A stretch of DNA of 64,000 nt from NCBI RefSeq assembly GCF_043195135.1, contig NZ_JBAFWP010000020.1; one strand, written 5' to 3'. The first letter of the stretch is position 1. Every line of letters starts with the position of its first letter. The notes below the pieces were generated by a model. It was not told the DNA's origin. It did not search any database and worked only from the letters and a program-made list of their open reading frames with translations. The stretch is from NCEH01 sp043195135. GTDB taxonomy: Bacteria; Pseudomonadota; Alphaproteobacteria; Rhizobiales; Xanthobacteraceae. The position numbers and the translations under genes were made by a program. Below, piece after piece: positions 60,228 through 64,000 of the stretch.

Positions 60228-61447
60228 TGCAAGCCGTCATCGCCCGCATGGGCGCCCAGGGGGATGCCATCGCCGAGAGCGCGGACGGCCCCCTGTTCGT
60301 CGCTTATGCCCTGCCGGGGGAAACCGTCGCGGGCGTGCGCGACAAGGACCGGCTGAAGGTGGAGACCATCGTTTCCGCCAGCCCGGACCGCGCAGTGCCG
60401 GTCTGCTCCCATTTCGGCGTGTGCGGCGGGTGCCTGCTCCAGCACTGGCAAGCCGCGCCCTATCAGACCTGGAAGCGCGGCCTGGTGGTGGAGGCGCTGG
60501 CGCGCGAGGGCATCCAAGCGCCCGTGGGCGAACTGATCGACGCCCATGGCGCCGGCCGGCGGCGGGCGATCTTCCATGCCCGCCAATATGGCGCGCGCAC
60601 CGTCGTGGGCTTCGCCGAGCGCAAGTCCCACGCCATGGTGGCGCTGCGCGAATGCCCGGTGCTCGCGCCGGGCCTTGCCCGCGCGCTCGCGGCCGCCCAG
60701 GCGGTGGCCGATGCTCTGGCGCCCCTGAAGAAGCCGCTGGACCTGCATGTCACCGCCACCGAGACCGGGCTTGATCTCGACGTGCGCGGCTCCGGCCCGC
60801 TGCCGCCGGACCTGATGGTCGACCTCGGCGCGCTGGCAGAACGATTCGACCTCGCCCGCCTGACCCGCCATGGGGAATTGGTGCTCCAGCGCAGCGCGCC
60901 GGCGCTGACCATGGGGCTGGCGCGGGTCGAGCTGCCGCCGGCCTCCTTCCTCCAGGCGACGCAGATGGGCGAGGAGACGCTGGCCGGGCTGGCGCTGGGC
61001 GCGGTCGAGGGGGCAAAGCGCGTCGCCGACCTGTTCTGCGGCGTCGGCACCTTCGCCCTCCGCCTCGCCCAGACGGCGCGGGTGAGCGCCTATGAGAGCA
61101 ACGCCCCGGCGGTGGCGGCCCTGCAGCGCGCCGCCAAGGCCACCGCCCGCCTCAAGGGCGTGGGCGGCGAGGTGCGCGACCTGTTCCGCCGGCCGCTGGT
61201 GGCGGAGGAACTGGCCCGCTTCGACGCGGTGGTGATCGACCCCCCGCGCCAGGGGGCGGAAGCCCAGGCCCGCGAGCTGGCGCGATCCAAGGTGGCGCGG
61301 CTGGCCTATGTCTCGTGCAGCGCGCTCACCTTCGCCCGCGACGCCCGCCTCCTCGCCGAGGGCGGGTTCGTGTTGCGGTCGGTGACGCCGGTGGACCAGT
61401 TCCGCTATTCGCCCCATGTGGAACTGGTGGGCGTGTTCTCCCGGTAG
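60224..61447 (+). CDS. rlmD: 23S rRNA uracil-5 methyltransferase, RlmD/RumA-like
   Basis: The 407-residue enzyme has a TRAM-like N-terminus (about 1-55) and an iron-sulfur site (Cys61, Cys67, Cys70 in CSHFGVCGGC, with Cys144 in RECPVL). The SAM-binding domain has VADLFCGVGTFALRLA. The catalytic motif is DPPRQGAEAQ and YVSCSALTFARD, the last Cys being the nucleophile. It methylates uracil C5 in 23S rRNA; RlmC/TrmA specificity cannot be excluded. It is coupled to tlyA. Confidence 0.9.
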   Translation: MMQAVIARMGAQGDAIAESADGPLFVAYALPGETVAGVRDKDRLKVETIVSASPDRAVPVCSHFGVCGGCLLQHWQAAPYQTWKRGLVVEALAREGIQAPVGELIDAHGAGRRRAIFHARQYGARTVVGFAERKSHAMVALRECPVLAPGLARALAAAQAVADALAPLKKPLDLHVTATETGLDLDVRGSGPLPPDLMVDLGALAERFDLARLTRHGELVLQRSAPALTMGLARVELPPASFLQATQMGEETLAGLALGAVEGAKRVADLFCGVGTFALRLAQTARVSAYESNAPAVAALQRAAKATARLKGVGGEVRDLFRRPLVAEELARFDAVVIDPPRQGAEAQARELARSKVARLAYVSCSALTFARDARLLAEGGFVLRSVTPVDQFRYSPHVELVGVFSR

Positions 61448-61562
61448 GGGGCGAATTCAGCCCTCGCCGAAATGAGCCAATATTCGGCTGAAATGGCGGT
61501 TTGTTCCGGCGGCAGGGCGCGGAGAGGGGCCACTAAACCGATGTTCGTCTGATCCAAGTCAT

Positions 61563-61578
61563 TGTTTCACGTGAAACA
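61563..61578. other. Perfect parS centromere site (ParB binding)
   Basis: TGTTTCACGTGAAACA is the exact 16-bp parS palindrome bound by chromosomal ParB across bacteria. It lies in the convergent gap between rlmD and the DUF1194 gene. parA/parB are not in the window, so the system is inferred from this site. Chromosomal parS sites cluster near the replication origin. Confidence 0.9.
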
Positions 61579-61619
61579 TTTTGCTTTCGGCCGGGGGCGG
61601 GGTGCAGCTTTCGGCCGGA

Positions 61620-62447
61620 TCAATTGTTCCAGTGCTCCTGCCACAACCGCTCGCCGATGAGGCAGGAGACGCGGGCCGGCTGCACCACCTTGATGACCGG
61701 CAGGCGCGGCGGCGGCCGCTCCACCCCCGCCACCTCCAGCACCAGCTTGGTCTTGATGGCACGGGCGAATTCCGCCTGTTCCCGCACCGGGATGACGAAG
61801 GCGCCGGGGCCGCCGATCACGCAATCCTCGTAATAGAGATCGAGGTCGGCGATATCGAGGACCGAGTTTCCGGCCCGTTTCAGCAGCAACGGCAAGCCGT
61901 TGATGGTGATGCCGCGGGCCACCACCTGGTCGCGCGCCTGTTCCACCGGCCGCCCCTGGTTGTTCATCCCGTCCCCCGAGACGTCGATGACCTTGCGCAA
62001 GGGGCGAAAGCCGCTGTCCTTGAAGAGATCTGCGGCGAACAGCAAGCCGCCGGAAATGGAGGTCCGGTAGATCCGTCGCAGGGGCGCCGCGCGAATCGCC
62101 TCGGACACGACCCGCGCGCTCTCCGGTCCGTCGATCACCTGCCAGGGCAGGACCACCTTCTGCTCGTGCTCTCCCGCCCATTCCATATAGGTCACCGCGA
62201 TCCGGCCGTTGGGGCCGAGCCGCAGGGCATCCAGGAATTCAGCGGAGACAAGGGCTGAGGCATAGCCCTCGCGCTGAAGCGCCTGCTCGTCCGGGTCCAT
62301 GGAGAAGGACACGTCCACCGCCAGCACCAGCTGGACGTCGACCGGCAGGTCCGCCGCGGCGGCGGGGCGCAGGGCCAGCATCAGCAGGCCCAGGATGGCA
62401 AGCCAAAGAGTCGGGGCGCCAGGGTGGCGAACGATCCGCTGTGTCAT
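61620..62447 (-). CDS. DUF1194 exported von Willebrand A-like protein
   Basis: The 275-residue protein has a signal peptide (about 10-32, ending RPAAAADLPVD). A VWA-type fold starts with the MIDAS-like VDVQLVLAVDVSFSMDPDEQ, and later has VIDVSGDGMNNQG. DUF1194 proteins occur widely in Hyphomicrobiales; their role is unknown. CCGGAGG lies 6 bp before the ATG. The C-terminus carries two Cys (EDCVIGG, SCLIGERLW). Confidence 0.88.
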   Translation of the reverse strand: MTQRIVRHPGAPTLWLAILGLLMLALRPAAAADLPVDVQLVLAVDVSFSMDPDEQALQREGYASALVSAEFLDALRLGPNGRIAVTYMEWAGEHEQKVVLPWQVIDGPESARVVSEAIRAAPLRRIYRTSISGGLLFAADLFKDSGFRPLRKVIDVSGDGMNNQGRPVEQARDQVVARGITINGLPLLLKRAGNSVLDIADLDLYYEDCVIGGPGAFVIPVREQAEFARAIKTKLVLEVAGVERPPPRLPVIKVVQPARVSCLIGERLWQEHWNN

Positions 62448-62572
62448 GGCGCCTCCGGGAGGTGTCAGCCGCGACGAACGATCGACGCATGCTGCCACCT
62501 TCCCGGGCGGTAAAAAAGAGGTTAGCCGCCGCTTTTATGGGGCGCCGGCTTTTCCGTCGGCTTTCCAGTTCG

Positions 62573-63883
62573 TTAGCTTTCCAGGTGCTCGGTCTCGACG
62601 ATCTCGATGCCGAAGCCGGCAAGGCCCACATAGGTGCGGGCCTTCGACGCCAGCAGGCGGATGGAGACGATGCCGAGATCGCGCAGGATCTGTGCGCCGA
62701 GGCCCACCTCGCGCCAGTGGCGGTCACGCTCCAACTCGCTCGGCGTCTTCTCGCCCGGACCCATCGCGGTGGGCGGAACGCCGGCCGTACCGTCGCGCAG
62801 ATAGACCAGCACGCCCCGGCCTTCCGCCTTGATGCGCTCCAACGCCTTCTGGAGCACCTTCGCACCCATGAAGGCATCGGCGACCGGGTCGGCGCGATGC
62901 AGGCGCACCAGCACCTTCTCGCCATCGCCGATGCGGCCATGGACCAGCGCCAGATGATTCACGGAATCGAACGGGGTGATGAAGGAGAAGCCCTGCAATT
63001 CGCCGACGCTGGTGGGCACCGGGAATTCGGCCGAACGGGTCACCAGCTTTTCGCGCGCCTGGCGATAGGAGATGAGGTCCGCAACGGAAATGCGGTGCAG
63101 ATTGTGCTTTTCCGCGAACGTCGTCACCTGGGGTCCGCGCTGAACCGTGCCGTCGTCGTTGACCAGCTCGGCGATCACGCCGATGGGCGGCAGGCCGGCG
63201 AGGCGGCACAGATCCACCGCCGCTTCCGTGTGGCCGGAGCGCATGAGCACGCCGCCGTCCTTGGCGATCAGCGGGAAGACGTGGCCCGGACGCACGAAAT
63301 CGCCGGCGCCCATGTTGGGATTGGCGAGCGCGCGCACGGTGTTGGTGCGCTCCTCCGCCGAGATGCCGGTGGTGGTGCCGTGCCGCACGTCGATGGAAAC
63401 GGTGAAGGCGGTGCCCATGGGGGCGTCATTGTTCGCCACCATGGGTTCCAGGCGCAGGCGCTTGGCCTCCGAGGCCGGCACCGGCGTGCAGACGATGCCG
63501 GAGGTGTTGCGGATGACGAAAGCCATCTTCTCGGGCGTCGCGAGGGAGGCGGCGAGGATGAGGTCGCCCTCGTTCTCGCGGTCGTCGTCGTCGGTGACCA
63601 CGACCATCTCGCCACGGGCGATGGCTTCGATGGCAAGCTGAACGCGGGATTGAACGGTATCGGTCACGGGCAAACCTCGGATGCGGGGCGCGGGAAGGCC
63701 GAGAAAGTCGTTGGGCGTGACGGCATGGCCCGTGGCCTCGGCGATCCGCTCGGCGGTTTCGCGGGAGATCCACGCGCGCGCGTCATTGCACAGCGCCGTC
63801 ACGCTGGCGGGCGAGAGCCCGACCTGCCTTGCAAAGGCGCTTCGCTTGGTCCCGGTGCTTTCGAGCCATTCCGCGAGCTTCAT
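62573..63883 (-). CDS. ribB: HTH-fused 3,4-dihydroxy-2-butanone-4-P synthase with RibA-like tail
   Basis: The 436-residue protein has three parts. Residues 1-65 look like a Cro/YdaS-type helix-turn-helix (SAFARQVGLSPASVTALCND then ARAWISRETAERIAEATG). Residues about 75-280 are DHBP synthase (DDDDRENEGDLILAAS, RHGTTTGISAEER, RSGHTEAAVDLCRLAGL), which makes the four-carbon unit of riboflavin from ribulose 5-phosphate. Residues about 290-430 match GTP cyclohydrolase II in pattern but lack all three zinc Cys (LVRLHRADP and FMGAK stand in their place), as in the RibBX type. The HTH is unusual. Two operator-like dyads lie 24-66 bp upstream of the ATG. Confidence 0.92.
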   Translation of the reverse strand: MKLAEWLESTGTKRSAFARQVGLSPASVTALCNDARAWISRETAERIAEATGHAVTPNDFLGLPAPRIRGLPVTDTVQSRVQLAIEAIARGEMVVVTDDDDRENEGDLILAASLATPEKMAFVIRNTSGIVCTPVPASEAKRLRLEPMVANNDAPMGTAFTVSIDVRHGTTTGISAEERTNTVRALANPNMGAGDFVRPGHVFPLIAKDGGVLMRSGHTEAAVDLCRLAGLPPIGVIAELVNDDGTVQRGPQVTTFAEKHNLHRISVADLISYRQAREKLVTRSAEFPVPTSVGELQGFSFITPFDSVNHLALVHGRIGDGEKVLVRLHRADPVADAFMGAKVLQKALERIKAEGRGVLVYLRDGTAGVPPTAMGPGEKTPSELERDRHWREVGLGAQILRDLGIVSIRLLASKARTYVGLAGFGIEIVETEHLES

Positions 63884-63906
63884 TCCACGAAGCTAGCAGC
63901 CCTGGT

Positions 63907-63949
63907 TTTCAGTGACAATGAAATATTGAAAAATTCACCTTCACTGAAA
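63907..63949 (-). promoter_or_regulatory. Tandem TTCA-N7-TGAA operator-like dyads upstream of ribB
   Basis: TTTCA-N7-TGAAA at 63907-63923 and TTCA-N7-TGAA at 63934-63948 have the same geometry, with centres about 26 bp apart. The outer arms TTTCAGTGA and TCACTGAAA are also complementary. The stretch is AT-rich in a GC-rich genome and probably overlaps the ribB promoter. Binding by the HTH domain of RibB itself is a hypothesis. Confidence 0.55.
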
Positions 63950-64000
63950 TCAGCCCTTCGGGAAGGGCCAGGCGGGCGCCGTGCCCACCTGCCCACGATG

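Noticed and set aside
63884..64000. FMN riboswitch upstream of ribB
   Set aside because: No conserved FMN-aptamer segments are recognisable in the 117 bp available; the window ends here, so a more distant element cannot be excluded.

Overview
The window is chromosomal DNA of a very GC-rich alphaproteobacterium, most likely order Hyphomicrobiales and probably Xanthobacteraceae-like. The family is an inference from gene content: a feuPQ - cycHJKL(ccmIEFH) - degP - two-component pair - glnE - PAS kinase block as in rhizobia, xseB/dxs/tlyA/rlmD clustering, DUF1194 and DUF2793 proteins, and dispersed CCCTCTCCCGC-type palindromic repeats. No tRNA, rRNA, CRISPR array, integrase or transposase was seen.

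Region 1 (about 1.2-24.1 kb) is a gene-transfer-agent-like (RcGTA-type) particle cluster on the + strand. In order it holds the portal, prohead protease and HK97 capsid, then the connector genes, DUF3168 terminator, tail tube and gp10/gp10.1-type chaperones. A short 210-residue tape measure follows, then the DUF2460, DUF2163, NlpC and megatron baseplate genes. It continues without a break into DUF2793, spike-base and tail-fibre genes and a lysis module (GH108 endolysin plus an embedded spanin-like pair). The block is interrupted by minus-strand passengers: a trypsin-like protease with a lytic transglycosylase, a porin-like stub, a Lys/Ala/Pro-rich histone-H1-like protein and an AT-rich moron. 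Most gaps are packed with palindromic repeats. No terminase lies inside the window. To its left is a glycine-zipper stress-type gene with an EcfG-type promoter.

Region 2 (24.2-41.6 kb) is ordinary core genome: a FeuP/FeuQ-like two-component system with a perfect 16-bp inverted repeat between its genes, two small envelope genes, the cytochrome c maturation operon ccmI-ccmE-ccmF-ccmH, the periplasmic protease degP with a strong terminator, a second OmpR-type regulator/kinase pair, glnE, and a PAS-containing PleC/DivJ-like kinase.

Region 3 (41.8-54.3 kb) carries a LysR regulator, a small secreted protein, pepN, an acyltransferase facing mdh across a perfect terminator hairpin, hisZ-hisG, xseB, an isoprenylcysteine-methyltransferase-type membrane protein, a lipase-like protein and a glycosyltransferase.

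Region 4 (54.3-64 kb) has four tandem 25-26 bp dyad repeats just before dxs, a lower-GC PD-(D/E)XK restriction-like gene inserted between dxs and tlyA, a pair of look-alike periplasmic proteins, tlyA-rlmD, a perfect parS centromere site, a DUF1194 protein, and a ribB gene whose product has an added N-terminal helix-turn-helix domain and a cysteine-less RibA-like tail. Two tandem operator-like dyads lie directly upstream of that ribB. The most interesting candidates are the HTH-RibB self-regulation hypothesis, the one-locus GTA-like element with its passenger genes, and the parS site.
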